Positions 10,787 to 18,221 of a stretch of 33,135 nt of DNA are shown here, piece after piece (position 1 is the stretch's first letter; each line of letters starts with the position of its first letter). The notes below the pieces were generated by a model. The model worked only from the letters and a program-made list of their open reading frames with translations. It did not search any database and was not told where the DNA came from. Where the stretch lies: positions 1 through 33,135 of the forward strand of contig NZ_JACIFD010000016.1 of NCBI RefSeq assembly GCF_014197205.1. Direction: 5' to 3'. A program made the position numbers and the translations under genes. The stretch comes from Canibacter oris (lineage in GTDB: Bacteria; Actinomycetota; Actinomycetes; Actinomycetales; Microbacteriaceae).

Positions 10787-11782
10787 TTACCCTGGCAAGC
10801 TGCGCTGTTGGTAAACACCGACGGTGAAACGCGGGCGGGAGGTTAAATCAGGAACGGTATCCACAGCGGTAAACCCAACACGCTGCAGCATCGCCGCAAT
10901 CTCTGAGCCCTGTGCTTCGGTGTGCTCGATACCGCAGAACGCGCCAGGAGCCGCCAGATAGCCGAACAGCGGCACCAACCAGCGCAGCAGCTCCAACCCG
11001 TCAGCGCCCGAGTACAGGGCGAGCTCCGGGTCATAGTCACGCACCTCGGGCGTTTCTGGCACCGCCGAGCGCGGCACATAGGGCGGATTGGAAACCAGCA
11101 CGTCCAGGCTCCCGGCGTGCGTCTTAAACCACTGCATCGTGGTGTCACTAACCGGGGGCAGATTGGTGAGGGTGGATCCGGCCAACGGCCGCAGCCCGAG
11201 CTGGTGCGCCGCGGCGGCGAGATCCACCTGTAGCAGAGTGGTTTCTAGCTTCAGCTCCTGTTTGTTTCGCTGCAGCCATGAAAAAGCGGCGGGAGATTTT
11301 TCAAGGGCAGTGACAGTGCTACCCGGCGAGTGGCGTTGCAGCGCGAAGGCGAGGGCACCGCTGCCGGCGCAGAAATCAGCAATTTTAGGGGCACCTGCAC
11401 CGCAATAGCGATTGAGGTGATTGAGTGCCAACTCGGCCAACAACTCAGTTTCGGGACGCGGCACGAAGACTCCCGGCCCTACCGCCAGCGGCAGACCATA
11501 AAAATATGCGTACCCGAGAATATGCTGCAGTGGCTCCCGCTTCAGCCGTCGATGTAACAGCGGCGCGAATGTAGCCTGCTGCTCCGGGGTAATAGTTCGT
11601 TGCAGCACAGCCGCGGCCTGAACCTCACCGCGCGACAGCCCCAGCACGTGGCCCCACAGCAGCTGGGCCTCAGCCACCGGTCTCGCTACGCCCGCTGCCG
11701 CCATGCTGAGTTCTGCCTGTCGCAGCAGCTCAGGCAAAGGCAGAGCACGCGACGAAGTGTCTGGTTGAGAGTTGCTGTTCAT
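10787..11782 (-). CDS. prmC: Release factor glutamine methyltransferase PrmC
   Basis: PrmC N5-methylates the glutamine of the GGQ motif of RF1 and RF2, improving peptide release. The 331-residue protein has the N-terminal helical substrate-recognition domain (1-85), PRPETE (109-114), the SAM-binding loop ADFCAGSGALAFAL (135-148) and the catalytic NPPY (232-235). Between the SAM site and NPPY there is an insertion (about 188-222) relative to E. coli PrmC, containing LGLRPLAGSTLTNLPP. The ATG at 11782 was chosen over an upstream in-frame start because the extra 46 residues resemble untranslated AT-rich DNA and cross the divergent promoter region. TAGAGT lies exactly seven bases upstream, so the gene may be leaderless. 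Its substrate gene prfA is 3.2 kb away, split off by an insertion. Confidence 0.9.
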   Translation of the reverse strand: MNSNSQPDTSSRALPLPELLRQAELSMAAAGVARPVAEAQLLWGHVLGLSRGEVQAAAVLQRTITPEQQATFAPLLHRRLKREPLQHILGYAYFYGLPLAVGPGVFVPRPETELLAELALNHLNRYCGAGAPKIADFCAGSGALAFALQRHSPGSTVTALEKSPAAFSWLQRNKQELKLETTLLQVDLAAAAHQLGLRPLAGSTLTNLPPVSDTTMQWFKTHAGSLDVLVSNPPYVPRSAVPETPEVRDYDPELALYSGADGLELLRWLVPLFGYLAAPGAFCGIEHTEAQGSEIAAMLQRVGFTAVDTVPDLTSRPRFTVGVYQQRSLPG

Positions 11783-11789
11783 CAGCTTA

Positions 11790-11795
11790 ACTCTA
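11790..11795 (-). promoter_or_regulatory. Putative -10 element of leaderless prmC transcript
   Basis: TAGAGT on the minus strand ends seven bases before the prmC ATG, with no convincing Shine-Dalgarno and no clear -35. This is the arrangement expected when transcription starts at the start codon. Confidence 0.4.
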
Positions 11796-11841
11796 CAGCG
11801 CACCGCTAACCGCCGCACCCCAAAACTAAACATAACTAAAA

Positions 11842-11871
11842 TTGAATTATTTAATAACTTTTTGCTATTAT
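11842..11871 (+). promoter_or_regulatory. Probable cysK promoter
   Basis: TTGAAT (11842-11847) and TATTAT (11866-11871) are spaced 18 bp apart in a locally very AT-rich stretch (about 11821-11890) that stands out from the surrounding sequence. The predicted start near 11878 gives a leader of about 24 nt with GGAG at 11894-11897. No known cysteine-regulator site was recognised. Confidence 0.65.
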
Positions 11872-11901
11872 TGCATTGTTGTAAAAAAGATGTGGAGAAA
11901 T

Positions 11902-12837
11902 ATGTCACGCGAATACCCAAATATCACCGCCGCCTTCGGCAAAACCCCGCTGGTCAAAATCAACCGCCTCACCGCTGACACCAAGGCTGAAGTTTACGCC
12001 AAGCTAGAGTTCTACAACCCGGCAGGCAGCGTTAAAGACCGCATCGGTGTTGCGATTGTTGACGCCGCAGAGGCATCCGGAGAGCTGCAGCCAGGCGGCA
12101 CCATCGTAGAGGGCACCAGCGGCAACACCGGCATCGCGCTCGCGATGGTCGGCGCCGCCCGCGGCTACCAAGTGATCCTCACCATGCCCGAAACGATGAG
12201 CGTTGAGCGTCGCAAACTCCTGCGCGCCTACGGCGCACAGATTGTGTTAACCCCGGGCAGCGAGGGCATGCGAGGCGCCGTCGCCAAAGCACACGAGATT
12301 GCCACTAACACCCCCGGGGCGATCCTCGCAAGCCAGTTCGCAAACGGCGCCAACCCTGAGGTACACCGCAACACTACCGGCCCAGAAATCTGGGAAGACA
12401 CAGCCGGTACCGTAGACATTTTTGTAGCGGGGATCGGCACCGGCGGCACTATCACCGGCACCGGACAGTATCTGAAAGAGCAAAAACCCGATGTACAGGT
12501 GATTGCGGTGGAGCCTGCAGACTCTCCGCTGCTGACAACCGGAACCCCTGGGCCGCATAAAATTCAGGGGCTCGGCGCAAACTTTGTACCTGAAATTCTT
12601 GACCGTGATGTTTACGATGAGGTGCTTGATGTGACCCTTGAAGAAGCTCTCACAACCGGGCGTAATCTGGGCACCCAGGAGGGTATCCTAGCCGGAATTT
12701 CTGGTGGAGCAGCGATGGCGGCAGCACTGCAGGTGGCGCAACGCGAAGAAAATGCTGGAAAAAAGATCGTGGTTGTGATTCCGGATTTCGGTGAGCGCTA
12801 CTTCTCAACCGTGCTCTACGAGCACCTAGATGTTTAA
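11902..12837 (+). CDS. cysK: Cysteine synthase (O-acetylserine sulfhydrylase)
   Basis: A PLP enzyme that replaces the acetate of O-acetyl-L-serine with sulfide to give cysteine. It has 311 residues with the Schiff-base lysine Lys45 in NPAGSVKDR, the substrate loop GTSGNTGIA (71-79), the phosphate-binding [11 protein letters not shown] and, near the C-terminus, [11 protein letters not shown]. Length and motifs fit CysK rather than cystathionine beta-synthase, which would carry a heme or CBS domain. I use the ATG at 11902, preceded by GGAGAAAT; the frame is open for another 20 codons upstream but those residues resemble no OASS and overlap the promoter. The next gene cysE supplies O-acetylserine and can form the cysteine synthase complex with it. 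Confidence 0.95.
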   Translation: MSREYPNITAAFGKTPLVKINRLTADTKAEVYAKLEFYNPAGSVKDRIGVAIVDAAEASGELQPGGTIVEGTSGNTGIALAMVGAARGYQVILTMPETMSVERRKLLRAYGAQIVLTPGSEGMRGAVAKAHEIATNTPGAILASQFANGANPEVHRNTTGPEIWEDTAGTVDIFVAGIGTGGTITGTGQYLKEQKPDVQVIAVEPADSPLLTTGTPGPHKIQGLGANFVPEILDRDVYDEVLDVTLEEALTTGRNLGTQEGILAGISGGAAMAAALQVAQREENAGKKIVVVIPDFGERYFSTVLYEHLDV

Positions 12838-12861
12838 GGTAGCCCCTGTCTGCTTGTACAG

Positions 12862-12898
12862 TATGGGTTGGTGGCTTGATATGAGCCACCAACCCATA
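12862..12898 (+). other. Long perfect hairpin between cysK and cysE
   Basis: Arms 12862-12876 and 12884-12898 are perfectly complementary over 15 bp with a 7-nt loop. It occupies the centre of the 78-bp gap. It is not followed by a T run (the next bases are TAATCG), so it is unlikely to be a complete intrinsic terminator; an attenuation, RNA processing or mRNA-stability role is more likely. The cysE ATG lies 17 nt downstream of the stem. Confidence 0.7.
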
Positions 12899-12915
12899 TA
12901 ATCGTTTAAGAAATT

Positions 12916-13479
12916 ATGTGCAAAACAATACTCGAAGATATTCGCAATGTACAGCAGCTGGATCCAGCTGCCCGCGGCAAAATCAGTGTTTTCCTGACTT
13001 ATTCTGGGCTACACGCAGTGTGGGCGCATCGCCTCAACCACTGGCTCTGGCAGCGCAAGCTGTTCAGTTTAGCCCGTGCCAACAGTCAATTCGTACGGTT
13101 TCTGACCGGGATTGAGATCCACCCCGGAGCAAAACTTGGCAAACGCCTGTTTATTGACCACGGCTCCGGTGTGGTTATAGGTGAAACCGCGGTTGTGGGC
13201 GACGACGTCACCATCTATCATGGAGTCACCCTGGGCGGCACTGGCCTCAATCCGGGCAAGCGCCACCCCACCATCGGCGACCGTGTTATCATCGGTGCCG
13301 GCGCCAAGGTGCTCGGGAATATTACTGTTGGCGCAGACAGCGCTATAGGGGCAAACGCAGTTGTTGTGCACAGCGCACCGGAGTGGACAACCCTCACCGG
13401 CATCCCGGCACGGCAGCGCCCACGCCGCGGTGCCCCACAGCCGGAGTTGCCACACAACGCCGACTGCTACGTTATTTAA
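12916..13479 (+). CDS. cysE: Serine O-acetyltransferase (EpsC/short CysE type)
   Basis: Makes O-acetyl-L-serine from serine and acetyl-CoA, the committed step of cysteine synthesis. The 187-residue protein is the short form with a helical N-terminus (1-60) and a left-handed beta-helix of hexapeptide repeats (about 65-160). Active-site residues are Asp81-His82 in [12 protein letters not shown] and His102 in [12 protein letters not shown]. The chain ends in [10 protein letters not shown] plus a short tail; its last residue is isoleucine, the terminal residue that inserts into the CysK active site in known cysteine synthase complexes. An AAGAA precedes the ATG at 12916. It follows cysK in the same direction and is separated by a strong hairpin. 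Confidence 0.93.
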   Translation: MCKTILEDIRNVQQLDPAARGKISVFLTYSGLHAVWAHRLNHWLWQRKLFSLARANSQFVRFLTGIEIHPGAKLGKRLFIDHGSGVVIGETAVVGDDVTIYHGVTLGGTGLNPGKRHPTIGDRVIIGAGAKVLGNITVGADSAIGANAVVVHSAPEWTTLTGIPARQRPRRGAPQPELPHNADCYVI

Positions 13480-13510
13480 GGCGACGGCCGCGTAAACAGC
13501 CACGGCCACT

Positions 13511-13526
13511 CGACGGTCAGCCGTCG
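13511..13526. repeat. Inverted repeat at the convergent cysE/MFS ends
   Basis: CGACGG-TCAG-CCGTCG spans the MFS stop codon (13517-13519) in the 37-bp gap between the converging cysE and MFS genes. It can form a hairpin in either RNA, but neither strand has a T tract directly after it, so termination here is uncertain. Confidence 0.35.
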
Positions 13527-14941
13527 TATCCGTAATATTCGCTCTGCTTGGCGCGATCCAAGCGCCTTTGCAGCGCTCGCTTAGCCTTCGGGAACTCATA
13601 AAGGATACCAGCAACTGCCAAGCCCCAGAATACAAACTGCAACGACATTGCAACCCTAAACGCATCCCAGCTGTAGCTTTCCGGGGTGCCAGCACCCTGC
13701 AAGTCAAGCAGCATTCCAATGCCAAACAGCAGCCCCAAAGCCGCAGTGAATGACCCGGTGTTGATAATCCCACTTGCCATACCAATCTGGTTGCGATGCA
13801 CATGAGTGCGCACAATATCGAAGCCAATCATGCAGGTCGGCCCCCCAATTGCGAGCACCACCGACATCACCACCAGCAGCCACAGCGGCGGCTGCCCTCC
13901 TGGCCAAACTAGCACTGCAAACCAAACCAGCGCCAGCGTCACAATATACCCCACAGTGAAATTGATGCGGTGTCTCTTGTAACGCGCCTGCAACGGCCCG
14001 ATAACCAAGCCGCCACCAATCGCGGCAAGCACAGTCAAAGTAAGTAGCGAGGCAGCAGCGGTGCCATCAAGCCCAACTCCTCCGGTGAGAAAAGCGTTAC
14101 CCCACAGCAACACGTAACAGTGCAACGCACCCGCAGTGCCAAAATGTACCCAGTAACCTAGACGTACACCGGGGCGACGCAACAACGACTTGAAAGCGTT
14201 GAAGATACCTGATCCACCTGGCCCCACAATTGGAATCGCGGTTGTAGGGGGCGAGATGTGCCCGATTGGAGAATCCCACAGTTGCGGCGTTTCTGCCCCG
14301 GAAGCTGTTTTTTTAACCTGTGCAGAGCGCGCGCCAAAGAGCTGTTGCACCACGGTTTTGGAACTCACATTATCCCGCAGTACAAAAGCTGCCAGTACCG
14401 TACCTGCAAAGGTCGCTAATGCCAGCACCAAAAAGCCTAAGACCCAGCTGGTGTTGTGCACCAGGTTAGCGAGTGGAATCACCGCAATTACTTGGCCGAG
14501 AGCACCCAACATCCCGGTAAATTGCGAGACCATCGGCACCACCCGCAGTGGAAACCAATCCGCCACCAAGCGCAGCGCGCCGATAAACAGCCCAGCATCT
14601 CCGATTCCCACCAGGATACGAGCTAACACCGCCAGAGACACCTGCGGCGCATACGCCAACAGCAGCTGCCCGCAAGCCATCACGAACAGCCCGCACACAA
14701 TCACTTTTGTGGCGCCGAAGCGGTCCAGCAAAACCCCAACCGGGATTTGCATCACCACATACACCGCAACCTGCATCACCAGCAGCACCGACAATAGAGT
14801 CGCTTCGATCCCGAAATGCAGCTGCGCAGTCGAGCCGAGCCGCGCAAACGAGGTACGGTTGATAATTGCCAAAGCATAAGCCACGATCGCAACCGACCAT
14901 ACGACCCAAACCGCGGCCGTGACTTTTGCTCCGCGCGGCAT
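13517..14941 (-). CDS. Major facilitator superfamily transporter
   Basis: A 474-residue membrane protein with about twelve predicted helices, divided by a long polar central loop (about 195-245). Between helices 2 and 3 there is the MFS signature VLLDRFGATKVI (about residues 72-83), and after it ARILVGIGDAGLFI, typical of helix 4. The pattern is of the anion/organic-acid or sugar-acid side of MFS, but the substrate cannot be told from the sequence. Its ATG (14941) shares its A with the prfA stop (TAATG), so it is translationally coupled to prfA. Together with the opposite-strand cysKE pair it separates prfA from prmC, which are neighbours in most relatives; this suggests local insertion. Confidence 0.9.
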   Translation of the reverse strand: MPRGAKVTAAVWVVWSVAIVAYALAIINRTSFARLGSTAQLHFGIEATLLSVLLVMQVAVYVVMQIPVGVLLDRFGATKVIVCGLFVMACGQLLLAYAPQVSLAVLARILVGIGDAGLFIGALRLVADWFPLRVVPMVSQFTGMLGALGQVIAVIPLANLVHNTSWVLGFLVLALATFAGTVLAAFVLRDNVSSKTVVQQLFGARSAQVKKTASGAETPQLWDSPIGHISPPTTAIPIVGPGGSGIFNAFKSLLRRPGVRLGYWVHFGTAGALHCYVLLWGNAFLTGGVGLDGTAAASLLTLTVLAAIGGGLVIGPLQARYKRHRINFTVGYIVTLALVWFAVLVWPGGQPPLWLLVVMSVVLAIGGPTCMIGFDIVRTHVHRNQIGMASGIINTGSFTAALGLLFGIGMLLDLQGAGTPESYSWDAFRVAMSLQFVFWGLAVAGILYEFPKAKRALQRRLDRAKQSEYYGYDG

Positions 14942-16020
14942 TAATCTTCCCCGCCGAGATCAGCCAGGCGCGCTTCCTCATCAGCTTTAATACAGCTTTC
15001 AATCACAGCGTCGAGAGCGCCATTCATAACCTGATCAAGGTTGTAGGCTTTAAACCCGGTGCGGTGATCAGCGATACGGTTTTCCGGGAAGTTGTAGGTG
15101 CGGATCCGCTCCGAGCGATCCATGGTACGAATCTGGCTCTTGCGCTGCGCGCTAGCTTCCGCCTCCGCAGCCTCCTGCTGTGCTGCCAAAAGCCGCGCCC
15201 GCAGCACACGCATCGCCGCTTCCCGGTTTTGAATCTGGCTTTTCTCGTTCTGCATCGAGACCACGATACCGGTCGGCAAGTGCGTGATACGCACCGCAGA
15301 GTCAGTGGTATTAACCGACTGCCCACCCGGCCCAGAAGAACGGAAAACATCAATCTTCAGATCATTCTGGTTGATTTCGATTTCTTCAGGCTCATCAACC
15401 TCTGGGAACACCAGCACCCCGGTTGTGGAAGTGTGGATCCGCCCCTGCGATTCTGTCACCGGCACGCGCTGTACGCGATGCACGCCGCCCTCAAACTTGA
15501 GGTGCGCCCACACGCCCTGTGACGGGTCGGTAGCGTTGCTTTTAACCGCAACCTGCACGTTCTTGTAACCACCAAGCTCACTTTCATCGCTCTCCAGCAG
15601 CTCAGTCTTCCAGCCTTTACTTGCTGCGTAGTGCAGGTACATCCGCAGCAGGTCAGCCGCGAACAGCGCAGACTCCGCGCCCCCCTCGCCGCCTTTGATC
15701 TCAAGAATCACATCGCGCGCATCATCAGGATCCCGTGGAATCAAAAGGCGCCGCACCTTTTCTTGGTTCTCAGCGAGCTCAGCTTCCAGTCGCGGAATTT
15801 CTTCCGCGAACATATCGTCCTCCTTCGCCAGCTCTTTGGCCGCCTCCAGGTCTTCTCCGGTCCCCTGCCAGGCTTCATAAGCGGCTTTAATTTTGCTAAG
15901 TTCCGCGTAACGCCGATTAACCTTCTTCGCCTGGGCCGGATTGGCATGTAAATCCGGATCCGCCAACTGCTCCTGCAGTTCGCTGTGCTCCTGCAGCAGT
16001 GCTGCTACCTGTTCAAACAT
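14941..16020 (-). CDS. prfA: Peptide chain release factor 1
   Basis: RF1 recognises UAA and UAG and triggers hydrolysis of peptidyl-tRNA. The 359-residue protein has the codon-recognition PVT tripeptide (187-189, the RF1 form of PxT), and the catalytic GGQ (232-234) in [16 protein letters not shown]. The stretch RIHTSTTGV follows the PxT motif as in other RF1s. The ATG at 16020 lies eight bases after the rho stop, and its AGGAG Shine-Dalgarno overlaps that stop codon. The stop overlaps the MFS start. The rpmE gene, often found between rho and prfA in actinobacteria, is absent. Confidence 0.97.
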   Translation of the reverse strand: MFEQVAALLQEHSELQEQLADPDLHANPAQAKKVNRRYAELSKIKAAYEAWQGTGEDLEAAKELAKEDDMFAEEIPRLEAELAENQEKVRRLLIPRDPDDARDVILEIKGGEGGAESALFAADLLRMYLHYAASKGWKTELLESDESELGGYKNVQVAVKSNATDPSQGVWAHLKFEGGVHRVQRVPVTESQGRIHTSTTGVLVFPEVDEPEEIEINQNDLKIDVFRSSGPGGQSVNTTDSAVRITHLPTGIVVSMQNEKSQIQNREAAMRVLRARLLAAQQEAAEAEASAQRKSQIRTMDRSERIRTYNFPENRIADHRTGFKAYNLDQVMNGALDAVIESCIKADEEARLADLGGED

Positions 16021-16028
16021 CAGCTCTC

Positions 16029-18068
16029 CTACTTTTTAGCGCTCAGTTTCGCTGCGGCAGCAGCTGTTGACTCTGCATTTTCAAGGGTTTCGATGAGCTC
16101 AACAGCGGCTGAAACATCACCTTCGCCGGCGCTGTGCTGCGCCATGCGAATCTGCCGCACCTGCTGCGCCAGAGCTGCAGGGTGTGCCGCAGCAGCGACC
16201 TTTGCAGAGCTCGACAGCACGTTCACAGCCGGGAACACGCCAAGCTGCGCCAGCTCGCTGTTAAGCTCCAAATTCCAGTTCTGCAGGCGCTGCAGACGTT
16301 CCATATCAGCGAACATCCGCACCCCGTAAACACCCGCGTAAACCGCCAACGAACCGCTGTTTTCAAGGTTCCGACTAGCTGCAAAAACATCCACAATCAA
16401 CTGCATAGTGTATGGATTCATGCCAAAAATCGGACTGGTTTTGGGGTTGTATGTCTGGGTTTCGATAGCGTCGCTGAAGTCTGCCAAAGTGTCTAGCAAC
16501 AGCACCACATCATGGCCAATTTCAACCAGGCGTTTAGCCCGCTCAAGAGCGAGCTCCACCACCGTGGTGCGATCCTCAGCGCTGCGATCAGCGGCGGCAG
16601 CGATTACTTCGCCGTTGATCCGGCGAGCGATCTCGGTGGTCTCCTCTGGGCGTCCGCCGACAGCGACGAACATCAGGTGAGTTTCCGGTGATACTGCCGC
16701 GTAGCCTGCCGCAATCTCGAGCAGAGTTGCGGTGACTCCAGATCCAGAAGCGCCGTTTAGCAGGCCCCGCTGCCCGAAAGCCAGCGGCGCAAACATGTCG
16801 ATAGCGCGGGCGGTTGCAGTGCCTACTGCGTCACCGATGAGCACCGGTGTGTTTGGTGCGATCGGGGTCAGCTCCTCAAACTGTGGCCGCTGCTGGGCCT
16901 CTTCTACGGTCGTGCCGTTTACGGCGTCAATCTTCACCAGCGCATTGTACTTCTGCCGGCCTGAACCCTCACCTTCGCGCGGTTTGCGGATCGCACCAAC
17001 GATCGCGTCACCCTTGCGCAGACCGTGGCGTTTCACCTGGCTCAACGAAACGTAAACATCACTGACACCTGGCAGGTAGCCGCTAGTGCGCACGAAGGCG
17101 TAGTTGTCGAGTACATCGAGGATACCGGCGATTGGCAGCAGCACATCTTCTTCAGTAAGTTCTTCGATTTCGTCCGCTCCGCGACGCTTGCGGTCACGCT
17201 GGCGTGTACGGCTGCGGCCGCGGGTTTCCTGCGGCTGCTCAGCTGTTGCACCAGCGGCAGTCTCTGCCGTATCGCCACCGTCTGCAGCAGCTTTCTCTTC
17301 GCTCGCAGCTGCCTGCTCAGCAGCAGCCTGCTCCACATCAACCTTCCGCGGCCGACCCCGACGCTTCGCCGGAGCCTTAGGAGTCTCAGCATCCGCTGCA
17401 ACTGCAGCAGCGTCATTACCCGCACTCTCACCGGTTACAACCTCAGCCGGCGCTTCGCTCGCAGCTGCCTGCTCAGCAGCAGCAGCCCGCTCCACATCAA
17501 CCTTCCGCGGCCGACCCCGACGCTTCGCCGGAGCCTTAGGAGTCTCAGCATCCGCTGCAACTGCAGCAGCGTCATTACCCGCACTCTCACTGCCCCCAAC
17601 AGCTACCTTATCGCCCACTGGGGTTATGTCAACAGCAGTGTCAGCAGCGCGCTCCGGTGCTGCCGCAGTTGCCGCCGGGGTTTCTCCCTCAGCGGTTTTT
17701 TCTGCCTTTTTCCGGGCACGACTAACGCGAGTCTTAGCTGGCTTCTCAGCAGTTACCACGGCCGCAGCAGAGGCTGCGGCACTGTCAGCGCTCTCGCCTA
17801 GGGTTGTCGTCACCTCAGTAGCAGTGGCTGCAGCGGTGTCAATCTTGCGTGGCCGGCCCCGGCGCTTTACCGGTGCGGCGCCCTCAGTGGCAGTAGCAGC
17901 CGTTGCCGCAGCGTCGCTTGCGGTTACGTCAGCCGCCGCGGTCTCAGCCGCTGCGGTGTCAGCCGCTGCGGTGTCAGCCGCTGCGGTGTCTTTAGTGGTG
18001 ACCCGGCGAGTTACACGCTTTTTGACTGGCACGGTGCTTTCCGCCGCGGTTTCGGAATTCTGATCCAT
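16029..18068 (-). CDS. rho: Rho-family protein with degenerate ATPase site (pseudo-ATPase Rho)
   Basis: A 679-residue homologue of transcription terminator Rho at the usual place next to prfA. Residues 1-300 are a low-complexity Ala/Thr/Glu-rich tail with three KRRGRPRK motifs (68-75, 182-189, 235-242). Residues about 305-385 are a well-conserved OB-fold RNA-binding domain ([33 protein letters not shown]). The ATPase domain keeps its framework (FGQRGLL, RPEE, LLLD at 523-526, AASRN, VFPAV) but lacks catalytic residues: Walker A is GASGSGVT (439-446) with Val445 for Lys, Gly471-Gly472 replaces Asp-Glu before RPEE, and Ser604 aligns with the arginine finger. Q-loop and R-loop sequences are lost. 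ATG 18068 has AAAGGA upstream. ATP-driven translocation is unlikely; RNA binding probably remains. Confidence 0.9.
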   Translation of the reverse strand: MDQNSETAAESTVPVKKRVTRRVTTKDTAAADTAAADTAAAETAAADVTASDAAATAATATEGAAPVKRRGRPRKIDTAAATATEVTTTLGESADSAAASAAAVVTAEKPAKTRVSRARKKAEKTAEGETPAATAAAPERAADTAVDITPVGDKVAVGGSESAGNDAAAVAADAETPKAPAKRRGRPRKVDVERAAAAEQAAASEAPAEVVTGESAGNDAAAVAADAETPKAPAKRRGRPRKVDVEQAAAEQAAASEEKAAADGGDTAETAAGATAEQPQETRGRSRTRQRDRKRRGADEIEELTEEDVLLPIAGILDVLDNYAFVRTSGYLPGVSDVYVSLSQVKRHGLRKGDAIVGAIRKPREGEGSGRQKYNALVKIDAVNGTTVEEAQQRPQFEELTPIAPNTPVLIGDAVGTATARAIDMFAPLAFGQRGLLNGASGSGVTATLLEIAAGYAAVSPETHLMFVAVGGRPEETTEIARRINGEVIAAAADRSAEDRTTVVELALERAKRLVEIGHDVVLLLDTLADFSDAIETQTYNPKTSPIFGMNPYTMQLIVDVFAASRNLENSGSLAVYAGVYGVRMFADMERLQRLQNWNLELNSELAQLGVFPAVNVLSSSAKVAAAAHPAALAQQVRQIRMAQHSAGEGDVSAAVELIETLENAESTAAAAAKLSAKK
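17298..17590. repeat. Near-identical direct duplication inside the rho N-terminal coding region
   Basis: Copy one (17298-17431, 134 bp) and copy two (17454-17590, 137 bp) differ essentially by one in-frame CAG-type triplet and a single base change. They encode residues 160-205 and 214-257, each with one KRRGRPRK motif. The frame is preserved. Near-identity at synonymous positions points to recent duplication or gene conversion. Confidence 0.9.
17929..17988. repeat. Four tandem 15-bp repeats in rho
   Basis: Four consecutive copies of a TCAGCCGCTGCGGTG-type 15-mer (17929-17943, 17944-17958, 17959-17973, 17974-17988). The last three are identical and the first differs at two positions. They encode [10 protein letters not shown] pentapeptides near residues 27-47. 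Copy number can change without shifting the frame. Confidence 0.88.
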
Positions 18069-18177
18069 GATTAATTTATCCTTTCGAGGGCAAGCACAGC
18101 GCACACAAGCACTGTGTCCTCATAGTTTTGTAAAATGCACGAACGTGCTGGTTTACCAATATTGCCGCGAACGGCAC
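18069..18177 (-). other. rho upstream leader region
   Basis: About 110 bp between the thrB terminator and the rho start. On the minus strand it contains a TGCCG-UUCG-CGGCA tetraloop hairpin (18164-18177), a short GCAC/GTGC inverted repeat (about 18138-18149), an AT-rich stretch (ACAAAACTATG) that could hold a -10, and the AAAGGA ribosome site. I could not fix a promoter with confidence. Known rho genes often have long, autoregulated leaders, but nothing here proves that. Confidence 0.35.
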
Positions 18178-18214
18178 ACAAAACAGCCCGGGAGGCACTC
18201 CTCCGTGAGCCGCT
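18178..18214 (-). terminator. Probable terminator after thrB
   Basis: Minus-strand hairpin with a GGAGG/CCTCC inner stem and a GC-rich outer stem with a bulge (18182-18214), followed by TTTTG. It starts eight bases after the thrB stop and lies ahead of the rho leader, separating the thrB operon from rho. Confidence 0.55.
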
Positions 18215-18221
18215 AAAAAAT

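Noticed and set aside
11842-11901. Longer cysK frame beginning at 11842
   Set aside because: The added residues overlap the -35/-10 region and have no similarity to cysteine synthases; the ATG at 11902 has GGAG upstream.
11783-11920. Longer prmC frame beginning at 11920
   Set aside because: It would cross the AT-rich divergent promoter of cysK and adds 46 residues unlike PrmC; the ATG at 11782 fits the family.
13069-13827. Minus-strand frame of 252 codons opposite cysE and across the MFS end
   Set aside because: It covers cysE antisense and the 3' end of the MFS gene in a wrong frame; no homology is seen.
17298-17988. Repeats in rho considered as a CRISPR array or mobile element
   Set aside because: The units are in-frame coding repeats without unique spacers, terminal inverted repeats or transposase.
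17104-18063. Long plus-strand open frame (319 codons) opposite rho
   Set aside because: Its Ser/Ala/Arg-rich product mirrors the repetitive Ala codons of the rho extension; it has no ribosome site or recognised domain and is an antisense shadow.
18069-18104. Twelve-codon upstream extension of rho
   Set aside because: The AAAGGA ribosome site lies within it and is correctly spaced for the ATG at 18068.
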